A stretch of 64,000 nt of DNA from Planctomycetota bacterium. GTDB lineage: Bacteria > Planctomycetota > UBA1135. The position numbers and the translations under genes are program-made. Within the stretch, counting starts at the first letter, position 1. The number at the start of each line of letters is the position of its first letter. The DNA is taken from assembly GCA_008501825.1 (NCBI GenBank), contig QQUA01000013.1, positions 744,001 to 808,000 of the forward strand, given 5' to 3'. Shown piece by piece: positions 28,199 to 36,401 of the stretch. The notes under the pieces were generated by a model. It saw nothing but the letters and a program-made list of their open reading frames with translations. It was not told where the DNA came from and did no database searches.

Positions 28199-29247
28199 TG
28201 CACCACTCTCCCCTGCCCGTCGTGAGCTTGCCAAAGCGGTTCGATGCGAGCCGCCCGCACCGGCAGGATCAAACGCTCCAACAAAGCCCAATAGTGTTCT
28301 CCACCCCTTTGGAAGCGCCAGTCCACCCGGCAACTCCAAGTTTTGGCCGCCAAATCCTCCGGCAGTTGATGCCTCAATTTCACTGCGTCCTTTTCGGTGA
28401 CCCAAATGGCCGGGTGGCGGTCCCAATCCTGCCAGTCTTTAGGTTTCCAAGGATGGTGGTCGGCCATCCATTGGCATCCCAAAACCTGCACCCCTTGCGC
28501 CTCCACCAAAGCCCGAAACGATTCCGGGTTTCCGATGCCCGCCGCCAACCAGGCAACTTGGCCGTCCACTTCTTCCGGCTGCAAGGAACTCTTCCCGTTC
28601 AAGCTGTGCAAACTTTGAAACTCGACCCCGCCTTCCACTCGGGGGCAATCTTTGTTTTTGTCCCGATAGCGGGCGACGCGTTTCCAAATCGCCAGCCGGC
28701 GATCTTCGGAAACCCATTCCGCCCGACTTAACACCACCAAATCGGCTCGGGCCAAAGCCCGGCCTCTTTCCCGAAATAGACCGGCCGGCAAGCAAGGCCC
28801 AAAAGGTCGGGTGGCGTCCAACAAAACGACGTCGAAGTGGCGCCGCAAACGAAGATGCTGAAAACCGTCGTCCAAAAGGATGACTTCCGGAGGCTTCGGT
28901 AATGCCAGCAAACTTCCCAAACCCGCCACTCGATCGGGGTTTTCCGCCAGCGAGGCTTGGGGATGACGCTCTTCCAACAACCGGCCTTCGTCGCCGCCGT
29001 AGCCTCGGGAAAGGATTCCAGGTCGAGCATGATGTTGTTCCAACCAATCCACGGTGGCCAACAACAGCGGCGTCTTGCCGGTTCCTCCGGTGGAGAGGTT
29101 TCCAATCGACAAAGTCGGCCGGCCGGGAGCATGAGAAGTCAACCAGCCGCGCCGATAAGCCCAAACTCGGGCTGCGGCAATGGCACCGTACAACCAGCCC
29201 AACGGCCGCAAGAAAATCGCCGCCAAAGCCAGCAGCTTAGGATTCAC
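28195..29247 (-). CDS. lpxK: Tetraacyldisaccharide 4'-kinase
   Basis: This enzyme phosphorylates the 4' position of the lipid A disaccharide at the inner membrane. The P-loop TLSIGNLSTGGTGKTP is the LpxK form. It is followed by ILSRGYGG and VILLDDGFQHLRLRRHFDVV, both hallmarks of the family, with a hydrophobic N-terminal anchor. I chose the GTG at 29247 (350 residues) because AAGG lies six bases upstream and the codon overlaps the previous stop as GTGA, matching the other junctions of this operon. GTG at 29262 or 29265 is possible. Confidence 0.93.
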   Translation of the reverse strand: MNPKLLALAAIFLRPLGWLYGAIAAARVWAYRRGWLTSHAPGRPTLSIGNLSTGGTGKTPLLLATVDWLEQHHARPGILSRGYGGDEGRLLEERHPQASLAENPDRVAGLGSLLALPKPPEVILLDDGFQHLRLRRHFDVVLLDATRPFGPCLPAGLFRERGRALARADLVVLSRAEWVSEDRRLAIWKRVARYRDKNKDCPRVEGGVEFQSLHSLNGKSSLQPEEVDGQVAWLAAGIGNPESFRALVEAQGVQVLGCQWMADHHPWKPKDWQDWDRHPAIWVTEKDAVKLRHQLPEDLAAKTWSCRVDWRFQRGGEHYWALLERLILPVRAARIEPLWQAHDGQGRVVQ

Positions 29248-30713
29248 TCCTCGCCTTGCCACCACGAATGGTTTTCAACCCAAGTTCGAAGTTGCTCCAA
29301 GGTTGCCGCGTGATTTGGATCCTGAGCTAAATTGTTCCTCTCGCCAGGATCTTCCGGCAAAAAGAACAACTGTTCCTCCCCGCTCATGAGGTCCAACACG
29401 TATTTATAGGGTGATTTCAGCACCGCCCGTTTGCGCACGTATTTTTCCCGGTGTTCCCGCAAGATGGGAATGAAGTCCACTTCCATCGGCACCGGCTCCT
29501 TGGGTAGGCCGGCGGTCTCTTCGACCAGCCAAGCCGCCTGGGAACGTCCGCGGCCGGAAACTTCCGGTGCGCCGCAAAAATCCAACAAAGTCGCGAACAA
29601 ATGCTGTTGAGAAAAATACGCCTGCCGCCGACTGCCGCCGTGCAAGGCACCGGGAAAGCGAACCATCAGCGGCAGGTCCACTTGTTCGAAGTGCAGGGTT
29701 TGGGTGTGGCCGATGTAGCCGCGCTCGGCCAATTCCTCGCCGTGATCGGTGGTGAACACGAACAGGGTCCGGTCCCAATCGTCTCGCCGGCGGAGTTGCT
29801 CCAGCAAGCGGCCTAAGGCCTGATCCATCTTCCAAATTTCTTCGTCATAAAGGGATCGCAATTGGCGCCGATCGGCCTCGTTGCTCTTCTCCTGCCACTT
29901 TCGATACTCGCGATTCGGCAAACCACCTTGAACCCATCCTTGATATGTCGGATCGAGAAAGCGCACCTCCGAATGGTCTTCATAGGAGGAGTGTGGTTCG
30001 AAAAAGTGCAAAGTCATGAACCAAGGTTTGGAATCCTTCCGCTGCTCCAACCATTGCAAACCCAAGTCCACCACTTGATCGGCGGTGGATCCCCGATGAG
30101 GCGCCGGAGCGCCGTTTTCGTCCAACTCGAGGTCCACTTCCAAATAAGCGTCAAAACCCTGCTGAAAGCGGGTCCCGCGGTTTTTCATCAGCAGCCAATT
30201 CGACTGCACGCAGGAAGTGGCATAACCATGTTTTTGCAAACTGCCGGCCAAGGTCTCGGTTTGCGGCAAGCGGCTCCGGGCCCGCATACGGGCGTCTCCG
30301 GCCGGAAGGCGCATGACTTCATGCTGTTGTGGAGTCATCCCCGTAAACAGGGTGGCCATGCTGGGCAAGGTCCAGGAACTCACTCCGATCATGCCTTCCA
30401 CGGTTACGGATTCAGCGGCCAAGGCCTGCAGATGAGGGCTGTTGGCATAACCCGGGTCGTAGCCATAAGGCTGTAAGTGATCCTGGCGCAAAGTATCGAC
30501 CACCACCAAGACCAAATTCGGCCGGTCGGCCCAGGGATAGCCCCGTGGATGGTCGCCGCCCCCACAACCGGCCGGGAGCAGGGGCAAACCGATCATGACC
30601 AAGCCGATCAGGATCAAGCCCGGCAGGCCCTGGCCCCTGGAACGCCTCGGGTGAAAAAGCAAGAACCGAGCTAGCGCCGGGACGTGTGGCTTTGGAAGGA
30701 ATTGGATTCGCAT
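29244..30713 (-). CDS. Alkaline phosphatase superfamily (sulfatase-fold) protein with Thr nucleophile
   Basis: This 489-residue enzyme has an N-terminal hydrophobic segment ending LPLLPAGC, possibly a lipoprotein. The sulfatase fold shows metal-site Asp in VLVVVDTLRQDHL, nucleophile segment SSWTLPSMATLFTG, and FTTDHGEELAERGYIGHT as the second metal site. The CxPSR sulfatase motif reads TLPSM, so there is no Cys or Ser to become formylglycine. A Thr nucleophile is typical of phosphoethanolamine or phosphoglycerol transferases and phosphodiesterases. It is therefore unlikely to be a classical sulfatase. Beside lpxK, lipid or glycan headgroup transfer or hydrolysis is a reasonable guess. I chose ATG 30713; a start 8 codons upstream is possible. 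Confidence 0.8.
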   Translation of the reverse strand: MRIQFLPKPHVPALARFLLFHPRRSRGQGLPGLILIGLVMIGLPLLPAGCGGGDHPRGYPWADRPNLVLVVVDTLRQDHLQPYGYDPGYANSPHLQALAAESVTVEGMIGVSSWTLPSMATLFTGMTPQQHEVMRLPAGDARMRARSRLPQTETLAGSLQKHGYATSCVQSNWLLMKNRGTRFQQGFDAYLEVDLELDENGAPAPHRGSTADQVVDLGLQWLEQRKDSKPWFMTLHFFEPHSSYEDHSEVRFLDPTYQGWVQGGLPNREYRKWQEKSNEADRRQLRSLYDEEIWKMDQALGRLLEQLRRRDDWDRTLFVFTTDHGEELAERGYIGHTQTLHFEQVDLPLMVRFPGALHGGSRRQAYFSQQHLFATLLDFCGAPEVSGRGRSQAAWLVEETAGLPKEPVPMEVDFIPILREHREKYVRKRAVLKSPYKYVLDLMSGEEQLFFLPEDPGERNNLAQDPNHAATLEQLRTWVENHSWWQGEE

Positions 30714-30762
30714 GCCGGAGCGGACCTGGACGCCCATGGTAGCGCCGGCTGAGCCAAAGCGC

Positions 30763-32229
30763 CTAAATCGCCAGAGGGTCCCAATCCGCCGGCTCGAAGG
30801 AGCAGGTGAAGTGGCGCAAAGCTTCCGGCTCTTTGGAAATCCGGAAACCGCCGAGCCGGCTTCGCTTTTCGAACACGAACCGAACCGCCTCAATGACGTA
30901 GTCCATGTGGCTTTGGGTATAAACCCGGCGAGGGATCGCCAACCGAACCAGATCCATCGGCGCCGGATCCTGACGGCCGTCTTCCAGGGTACGGCCGAAC
31001 ATTACCGTCCCGATCTCCACGCTGCGAACTCCGGCCTCCAAGAAAAGGGCCACCGATACGGTCTGGCCGGGGCAAAGCGAGGGCGGCACGTGGGGCAAGA
31101 ATCGGCGGGCATCGATATAAACCGCGTGGCCTCCGGCAGGCCGCAATAGCGGCACGCCCAGATCGTCCAGACGCTTCCAAACATAGCGAGTGGAGGCGAT
31201 GCGATAACAGAGGTAGCGCTCGTCCACGACTTCCTCCAATCCCACCGCCAAAGCATCCAGATCGCGGCCGGCCAAACCGCCGTAGGTGGGAAAGCCCTCG
31301 GTCAAAATCAACAAGTTGCGGCATTCCGCGGCGATGGATTCCTCGTTCAAGGCCAGGAAGCCGCCGATATTGCCGAAGGCATCCTTCTTGGCGCTCATCA
31401 TCGCCCCGTCGGCCAGGCGAAACATCTCCTGGGAAATTTCTTTGACGCTGCGATGGTTTTGTCCCGGTTCCCGAGTTTTGATGAACCAAGCGTTTTCGGC
31501 GAAACGAGCGCAATCCAAGAATAAAGGAATGTTGAAGCCTTGCAGCAGCTCCCGCAAAGCCTTCATGTTCTTCAGGGAAACCGGTTGACCGCCGCCACTG
31601 TTGTTGGTGACCGTCAACACCATCAACGGCACCCGGGAGGCGTTTTCATTCAGCCAGGCTTCCAATTTTTCCAAATCCACGTTGCCTTTGAACGGATGTT
31701 CGGCTTCCGGATCCAAACCTTCCGGAATGACGAAATCCAAAGCCTGGCAACCGCTGTGTTCGACGTTGGCGCGAGTGGTATCGAAATGGGTGTTGGCCGG
31801 TACGGCTTTTCCTTTCCCTCCCACCACGGTAAACAAGATCTTCTCCGCCGCCCGGCCCTGGTGAGTTGGAATGACGTATTTCATGCCGGTCAAATCTTGC
31901 ACCGCTTCTTTAAAACGAAAGAAGGACCGGGCACCGGCATAGGACTCGTCGCCTTGCATGATGGCCGCCCACTGCGCCTGGCTCATGGCGGAAGTTCCCG
32001 AGTCGGTCATTAAGTCAATGGTGACTTCTTCCGCCGGCACGGAAAACAAATTGAAGTCCGCCATTTTCAAACCCCGCGCCCGCTCTTCCCGACTCAATAA
32101 AGGCAAGGGCTCCACCACCTTGACTTTAAAGGGTTCAATGATGGTGTCAGGGCAAAACAGCCCCTGGTAACGGGGGTCTTTTCGGGGGTCGACTTCGGCC
32201 TCGTGGGAGGATGAACTGCAAGGGCTCAA
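30763..32229 (-). CDS. tnaA: Tryptophanase (beta-eliminating lyase)
   Basis: This PLP enzyme splits tryptophan to indole, pyruvate and ammonia. Family strings run along its length: LMTDSGTSAMSQAQWAAIM, YVIPTHQGRAAEKILF, LTVTNNSGGGQPVS, and MMSAKKDAFGNIGG with the PLP lysine near residue 282. The C-terminal LRHFTCSF carries the His that distinguishes tryptophanase from tyrosine phenol-lyase, which has Phe there. I chose the TTG at 32229: AGGAG lies nine bases upstream, whereas the ORF beginning at 32280 runs into the divergent gene. From TTG the product is 488 residues, about 20 longer at the N-terminus than the E. coli enzyme. No leader peptide or TnaB permease is adjacent. Confidence 0.92.
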   Translation of the reverse strand: MSPCSSSSHEAEVDPRKDPRYQGLFCPDTIIEPFKVKVVEPLPLLSREERARGLKMADFNLFSVPAEEVTIDLMTDSGTSAMSQAQWAAIMQGDESYAGARSFFRFKEAVQDLTGMKYVIPTHQGRAAEKILFTVVGGKGKAVPANTHFDTTRANVEHSGCQALDFVIPEGLDPEAEHPFKGNVDLEKLEAWLNENASRVPLMVLTVTNNSGGGQPVSLKNMKALRELLQGFNIPLFLDCARFAENAWFIKTREPGQNHRSVKEISQEMFRLADGAMMSAKKDAFGNIGGFLALNEESIAAECRNLLILTEGFPTYGGLAGRDLDALAVGLEEVVDERYLCYRIASTRYVWKRLDDLGVPLLRPAGGHAVYIDARRFLPHVPPSLCPGQTVSVALFLEAGVRSVEIGTVMFGRTLEDGRQDPAPMDLVRLAIPRRVYTQSHMDYVIEAVRFVFEKRSRLGGFRISKEPEALRHFTCSFEPADWDPLAI

Positions 32230-32238
32230 TATGCTAAT

Positions 32239-32243
32239 CTCCT
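32239..32243 (-). promoter_or_regulatory. Shine-Dalgarno of the tnaA TTG start
   Basis: AGGAG on the minus strand, nine bases before TTG 32229. It lies only five bases from the ATG of the divergent gene at 32248, so the translation signals of both genes are packed into about 20 bp and their promoters must overlap the opposite coding regions. Confidence 0.45.
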
Positions 32244-32247
32244 GGGG

Positions 32248-33525
32248 ATGCACGCCATTCCGGAGCCAGAGCGGAGTCACTTGGAGTCCGCGCTTTTGTT
32301 TTTGAGTCGGAAGCCGGAAGACCTGGCTGGCGTGCTTCGAGTTTTGCTGACACCTTCCGTCCTATCGGAACTTGCTCGGGCCACCGGAAGGCGGCGGAGC
32401 GGAAGAATGGAACCCTCGGCATCCCTGGCCGATGCCATCGGCCAAAACCCGAAGACTCGGGAAGCGGTAGTCCGCAAGCTGGAGTGCCACGCCCCGCAGA
32501 TCGAACCGCCGGATGCAAAGATCCTGAAGCCGGATAATCTCCGGTTTTTCCGACGGCAAGCCCTGGTCTCCGCCTTATGGCAAGAACTCCTGCGTCCGGA
32601 AGAAGAGGCTTGGCAACAAGTTGCCCAGAACCTGGAGGCCTGGAGGGATTTCCTGGGACCGGCCTCGGAACCCGTAGAGGAGAAACCGGCGCCGAGACCG
32701 GCCCCGCCTCCACCCTCCAAAAAACCGCGACATGGACCGCGCAGCGAAAACCAAGCCCTTCAGCAACGCTTGCGCCAATGCCAGGAAGAGCGCAACCGCC
32801 TGCAAGACGAACTCGGCGCTGAACGGCAGCGCCGCCAGGGTTTGCGGGAGGAATTGGCCGAAACCGGAGCCGAACGCCGGGCGGAAAGACTGCGGGCCAC
32901 GGAATTGAAAAGGCGCCTGGAATCGATTGCCGCCGCCAGCGAAAGGGAGCAACTGCTGCAAACGGAAGTGGCCGAAACCCAACGCCAGCTCCACGTCCTC
33001 ACCCAAAAATTCCAAATCCTGGAAGAGGAACGAGAAGACCTGCACGGCGTCCTGGAAGACCACGACCGCTTCCAGCAAATTCCCGACGAGGAAATCCCTT
33101 CCTTCCGCGATCGGCCTCTACAGCCGGAGGAGCATGCCCTCAGCGACCGCTTGGGCGCGCTCGCGGACGAGGGACGAACTCCCTTTCGGGTATTGGTCGT
33201 CGGTGGCGGCGAACCCCAGTACCGGCACCGGGAAAAATTGGAAGAATACGCCGAAGTGGTCGGATTCCGGGCTCACTGGCGGATGGCGGAGTACACCTCC
33301 TGGCACAAAGAGATGGATCGCCTGGCCGCCGACATGGAACAGCACTTCGACGCTCTCGTCATCCTGCACTGGAACCGCACCACCTTCACCCGCAAGGCCC
33401 GGGCCATTTGCAATAAAAAGGGCCAAAAACCCTGTCTGACCTGTCACTACGAAGGGTTCGTCAGCCTACGACAAACCTTGCAAGAGTGCCTGCGGCAACT
33501 CCTGACGCTCCATTCCCAAGTTTGA
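32248..33525 (+). CDS. Coiled-coil protein with C-terminal DUF2325 domain
   Basis: This 425-residue protein has an N-terminal helical part (1-130), a proline-rich hinge (PAPRPAPPPPSKK) and a long coiled coil (about 165-275, with heptads such as ERNRLQDELGAERQRRQGLR). The C-terminal domain (about 315-425) starts FRVLVVGGGEPQYRHREKL, continues through FDALVILHWNRTTFTRKARA and ends with KPCLTCHYEGFVSLRQTL, as in DUF2325 proteins. These are a poorly understood group, often cysteine-containing and sometimes proposed to bind metals or heme. The function is unknown. It stands alone, divergent from tnaA. Confidence 0.75.
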   Translation: MHAIPEPERSHLESALLFLSRKPEDLAGVLRVLLTPSVLSELARATGRRRSGRMEPSASLADAIGQNPKTREAVVRKLECHAPQIEPPDAKILKPDNLRFFRRQALVSALWQELLRPEEEAWQQVAQNLEAWRDFLGPASEPVEEKPAPRPAPPPPSKKPRHGPRSENQALQQRLRQCQEERNRLQDELGAERQRRQGLREELAETGAERRAERLRATELKRRLESIAAASEREQLLQTEVAETQRQLHVLTQKFQILEEEREDLHGVLEDHDRFQQIPDEEIPSFRDRPLQPEEHALSDRLGALADEGRTPFRVLVVGGGEPQYRHREKLEEYAEVVGFRAHWRMAEYTSWHKEMDRLAADMEQHFDALVILHWNRTTFTRKARAICNKKGQKPCLTCHYEGFVSLRQTLQECLRQLLTLHSQV

Positions 33526-33561
33526 GCCGGCCGGCAAAGGCTCAGCCCGGCCGGAGGCGCC

Positions 33562-33786
33562 TCAGCGCAGCTTGGGTTTGCCCGGTTCTTCGTCGGGCAC
33601 CAGTTCGATCAAACCCCGTTCCACTTCGGTCAGGGCGATGTCAATGGGATTATCCTTGTGCTCCAGTTCCGCGTCGAACAAGGGAGCGTCGCCGCGGACC
33701 AATTGCCGGATCCGCTTCTGCAGCAGAACCGTTTTTTCAAATGAGCCCTCGACGAAACGTTGCAGTCGCTGCGGCAGGGAAAGCAT
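33562..33786 (-). CDS. rpoZ: RNA polymerase omega subunit
   Basis: This 74-residue protein matches omega in length and pattern: FVEGSFEKTVLLQKRIRQLVRG corresponds to the conserved 'RFELVLLAAKRARQL' helix, and DNPIDIALTEVERGLIEL to the second conserved helix. Omega helps assemble and stabilise the beta' subunit. I chose ATG 33786; the longer frame to 33900 runs through a low-complexity upstream part. It lies convergent with the DUF2325 gene and 147 bases from the divergent radical SAM gene. The usual partner genes gmk and spoT are absent. Confidence 0.8.
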   Translation of the reverse strand: MLSLPQRLQRFVEGSFEKTVLLQKRIRQLVRGDAPLFDAELEHKDNPIDIALTEVERGLIELVPDEEPGKPKLR

Positions 33787-33933
33787 GTAGGTGCGTCTTG
33801 AGCCTATTTTGGGCGGTTTTGGGCAGATGAGCCGAATCCGTATTGTAGATCGCCGGAAGACCCCGTCAAGTCCCGTGCCAACCCCAGCCCGGGCCGGCAA
33901 GAAAGTCGCCTTCTGCTGTCCTAAACTTGGCCT

Positions 33934-35940
33934 ATGAGCGAAGCCGTGCAGTCCTTCCAGAACTTTCAGGAAGGCGAGTTCGAGGCCATCCTGGCCGCCG
34001 TCAAGATGCCGGGCCGCTATCTAGGCGGGGAACGCAATCAGGTGGTCAAAGATCCGGCCCAGGTGCAACTGCGATGGGCGCTGCTTTATCCCGACACCTA
34101 TGAAATCGGCATGCCGCATCAGGGCTTGCGGATCCTCTACCACTGCCTCAACCAGGAGCCGGAATTGTGGGCGGAACGTTGCTTCGCGCCCTGGCCCGAC
34201 ATGGAGGCCGAGCTTCGCCGGCATCGGCGGCCCCTGAGCACGCTGGAAACGCGAACGCCTCTCGGAGCCCTGGACGTCCTCGGATTTACCCTTCAAACCG
34301 AACTTTCCTACACCAATCTGCTCACTTGCCTGGACTTGGCCGGTGTGCCGCTTCTGGCCCGGGAACGCGACCTGGATCATCCCCTGGTCATCGCCGGCGG
34401 AGCCGGCAGCTTGAATCCTGAGCCCCTAGCCGATTTCGTCGACTTGTTCCTGCTCGGCGACGGCGAGTACGCGGCGATCGAGTTCAGCCGCGTGCTGGTG
34501 GAAGAAAAGCCCCGGCACCGCCGGCGGCGGGATTTGCTCCGAGCCTTGGTGGATCGCTGCCCTTATCTGTATGCGCCGAGCCTGTGGCAGCCGCATTTTC
34601 AGGGACCCGGCCTGGCCGCCATGGAAGCCTTGGACGGCCAAGGAACTCCTCGCCGGGCAGTGGTCTACGATTTGGAATCGGCCCCCTATCCGACGGCTCC
34701 GGTGGTGCCGGCGATTCGAACCATTCACGATCGCATCACCATCGAAATCATGCGCGGTTGCGTGCAGGGTTGCCGCTTTTGCCAAGCCGGCATGGAAAAA
34801 CGGCCGCAACGCTTTCGCAGTGCCGAGACCATCAAAAAAATCGCGGTGGAGTCCTATCGCCAAACCGGCTTCAGTGAAATCGGTTTGACTTCCTTGTCTT
34901 CCAGCGATCATCCCGATTTAAACGGCATCATGGATGCCCTGGCCCCCATCTTTCATCCGCTGCGGGTGAATCTTTCCCTGCCGTCTTTGCGGGTGAACGA
35001 GCAGGTGGTGGAATTGCCGAAACGAGCCGCGGAGGTACGGCGCCACGGCTTAACCCTGGCTCCGGAAGTGGCCACCGACCGCTTGCGCCGAATCATCAAC
35101 AAGGGCATTCGCGATCAAGACCTTTTCCAAGGAACCGAACAAGCTTGGCGAAGCGGATTCACCAGTCTCAAGCTTTACTTCATGATCGGCATTCCCGGCG
35201 AAGAACAAGCCGACGTCGAAGCCATCGTCCACATGGCGGAACATTGCTCCCGGTTGCGCAAAGAAGCCGGTTTGGGAGGTCCCGGGCAGGTGACCGCGGC
35301 GATTTCCACCTTCGTCCCCAAAGCCTTGACTCCTTTTCAATGGCACGCGCAAATGCGAACCGAACAGGTCGAGCAAACCCACGCCTGGTTGCGAGAACGG
35401 CAAAAGTTGCGCAGCGTCCGTTTGAAGTGCCACACCCCGGAAGCCACCTTGGTGGAAGGATTTCTCAGTCGAGCCGATCGCCGAGGCGGCGCCAGTTTGC
35501 TTCGAGCTTGGCAATTGGGCGCACGGTTTTGTGCCTGGCAAGATGAAATCAATCTGCAGGCCTGGCAACAAGCATGGCAAGAAACCGGTTACGGTCCTGA
35601 ACAAAGCGCTTTCCGCCAACGTTCTTTGCAAGAAGTCCTGCCGTGGGATCACTTGGACTTAGGCGTGACTCGGGCTTATCTGCAACGGGAGTTTGAAAAA
35701 TCCAGGGACAATGTTTTCACCGCCCACTGCCAAACCGAGGCTTGCGGCGATTGCGGAGTCGGCGCCGCGACCTGCGTGGACGTCAAAGCCCTGACCGGCT
35801 ACTTCCAACGCTTCAACAAAGAGAAGCTCGTCGCCAGAGCTCAGCATCACCCCCGCTTTCAACAAATGCCCGGAAAGGAGGTGGCGGAAGCCCCGCTGGC
35901 TCAGCGCCAAGGCGCTAAGGCGAAAGCGATTCAGGGTTGA
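33934..35940 (+). CDS. TIGR03960-type radical SAM protein with B12-binding-like N-terminus
   Basis: This 668-residue protein has an N-terminal cobalamin-binding-like region (ALLYPDTYEIGMPHQGLRIL...VIAGGAGSLNPEPLADFVD). A radical SAM domain follows, with the cluster motif RGCVQGCRFC near residue 280, then QAGMEKRPQRFRS and the strand LTLAPEVATDRLRRIINKG. The C-terminal part has a Cys cluster (CQTEACGDCGVGAATC) that may bind a second cluster or a metal. It fits the uncharacterised TIGR03960 family, which often occurs with or fused to a DUF2344 domain; no such domain is present here. Substrate unknown. Its stop overlaps the convergent HAD gene by 10 bases. Confidence 0.85.
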   Translation: MSEAVQSFQNFQEGEFEAILAAVKMPGRYLGGERNQVVKDPAQVQLRWALLYPDTYEIGMPHQGLRILYHCLNQEPELWAERCFAPWPDMEAELRRHRRPLSTLETRTPLGALDVLGFTLQTELSYTNLLTCLDLAGVPLLARERDLDHPLVIAGGAGSLNPEPLADFVDLFLLGDGEYAAIEFSRVLVEEKPRHRRRRDLLRALVDRCPYLYAPSLWQPHFQGPGLAAMEALDGQGTPRRAVVYDLESAPYPTAPVVPAIRTIHDRITIEIMRGCVQGCRFCQAGMEKRPQRFRSAETIKKIAVESYRQTGFSEIGLTSLSSSDHPDLNGIMDALAPIFHPLRVNLSLPSLRVNEQVVELPKRAAEVRRHGLTLAPEVATDRLRRIINKGIRDQDLFQGTEQAWRSGFTSLKLYFMIGIPGEEQADVEAIVHMAEHCSRLRKEAGLGGPGQVTAAISTFVPKALTPFQWHAQMRTEQVEQTHAWLRERQKLRSVRLKCHTPEATLVEGFLSRADRRGGASLLRAWQLGARFCAWQDEINLQAWQQAWQETGYGPEQSAFRQRSLQEVLPWDHLDLGVTRAYLQREFEKSRDNVFTAHCQTEACGDCGVGAATCVDVKALTGYFQRFNKEKLVARAQHHPRFQQMPGKEVAEAPLAQRQGAKAKAIQG

Positions 35941-36353
35941 ACCGGGACCAAAAGGGCTGCTTCGGCCCAGGATTGAAAAGACCCGCTTCGGCCGGCGATG
36001 GCATGCTGACCTTCAAGACAAGCTTGATAAAAAGGCATGCCGGCCTCCAAGGCGGCCCGCAAGTCGGTGGGATGATCGCCGACCACCAAGCCGCGGCCGT
36101 GGCTCTGGCATAGCCGGCGAAAAGTCGGCCCCTTGGTGGAACAGCCGATCGTGCCGTCGACTTCCAATCCCACTCGCTCGACGTCGGCTTCAATCACCTT
36201 TTGAGGTGCGGCGCTGACGATAAACAAGCCGGTACCGGAAGCCCGCCATTGCCGTAGCGTAGCCAGGGCTTGGTGATATGGATCTTGTCCGAAAAACGGC
36301 ACCACCGTGCCGTTCCAATCTACAGCCAGGAAGTCCACCGGCTGAGGCCACAT
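35931..36353 (-). CDS. Small HAD-superfamily phosphatase with Asn at second motif position
   Basis: This 140-residue HAD protein has motif I FLAVDWNGTVV, motif II LFIVSAAPQ, a lysine near GCSTKGPT and motif IV LVVGDHPTDLRAALEAG. It is a compact, capless, pyrophosphatase- or histidinol-phosphatase-like enzyme. The second Asp of DxD is Asn, which is seen in some members but usually changes or weakens phosphatase chemistry. I chose ATG 36353; ATG 36371, six codons upstream, has GGTGGG immediately before it. The much longer frame to 37448 is antisense to the peptidase gene. Confidence 0.7.
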   Translation of the reverse strand: MWPQPVDFLAVDWNGTVVPFFGQDPYHQALATLRQWRASGTGLFIVSAAPQKVIEADVERVGLEVDGTIGCSTKGPTFRRLCQSHGRGLVVGDHPTDLRAALEAGMPFYQACLEGQHAIAGRSGSFQSWAEAALLVPVQP

Positions 36354-36401
36354 GGCTTCAGGGTATCGCATCCCACCAAATCGCACCCGTATCCTGGGGC
36401 C

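Noticed and set aside
33526..33561. GCCGGCCGG repeats between the DUF2325 and rpoZ genes as a terminator
   Set aside because: The arms CCGGCCGG are self-complementary but no T-run follows on either strand; it may simply be GC-rich spacer.
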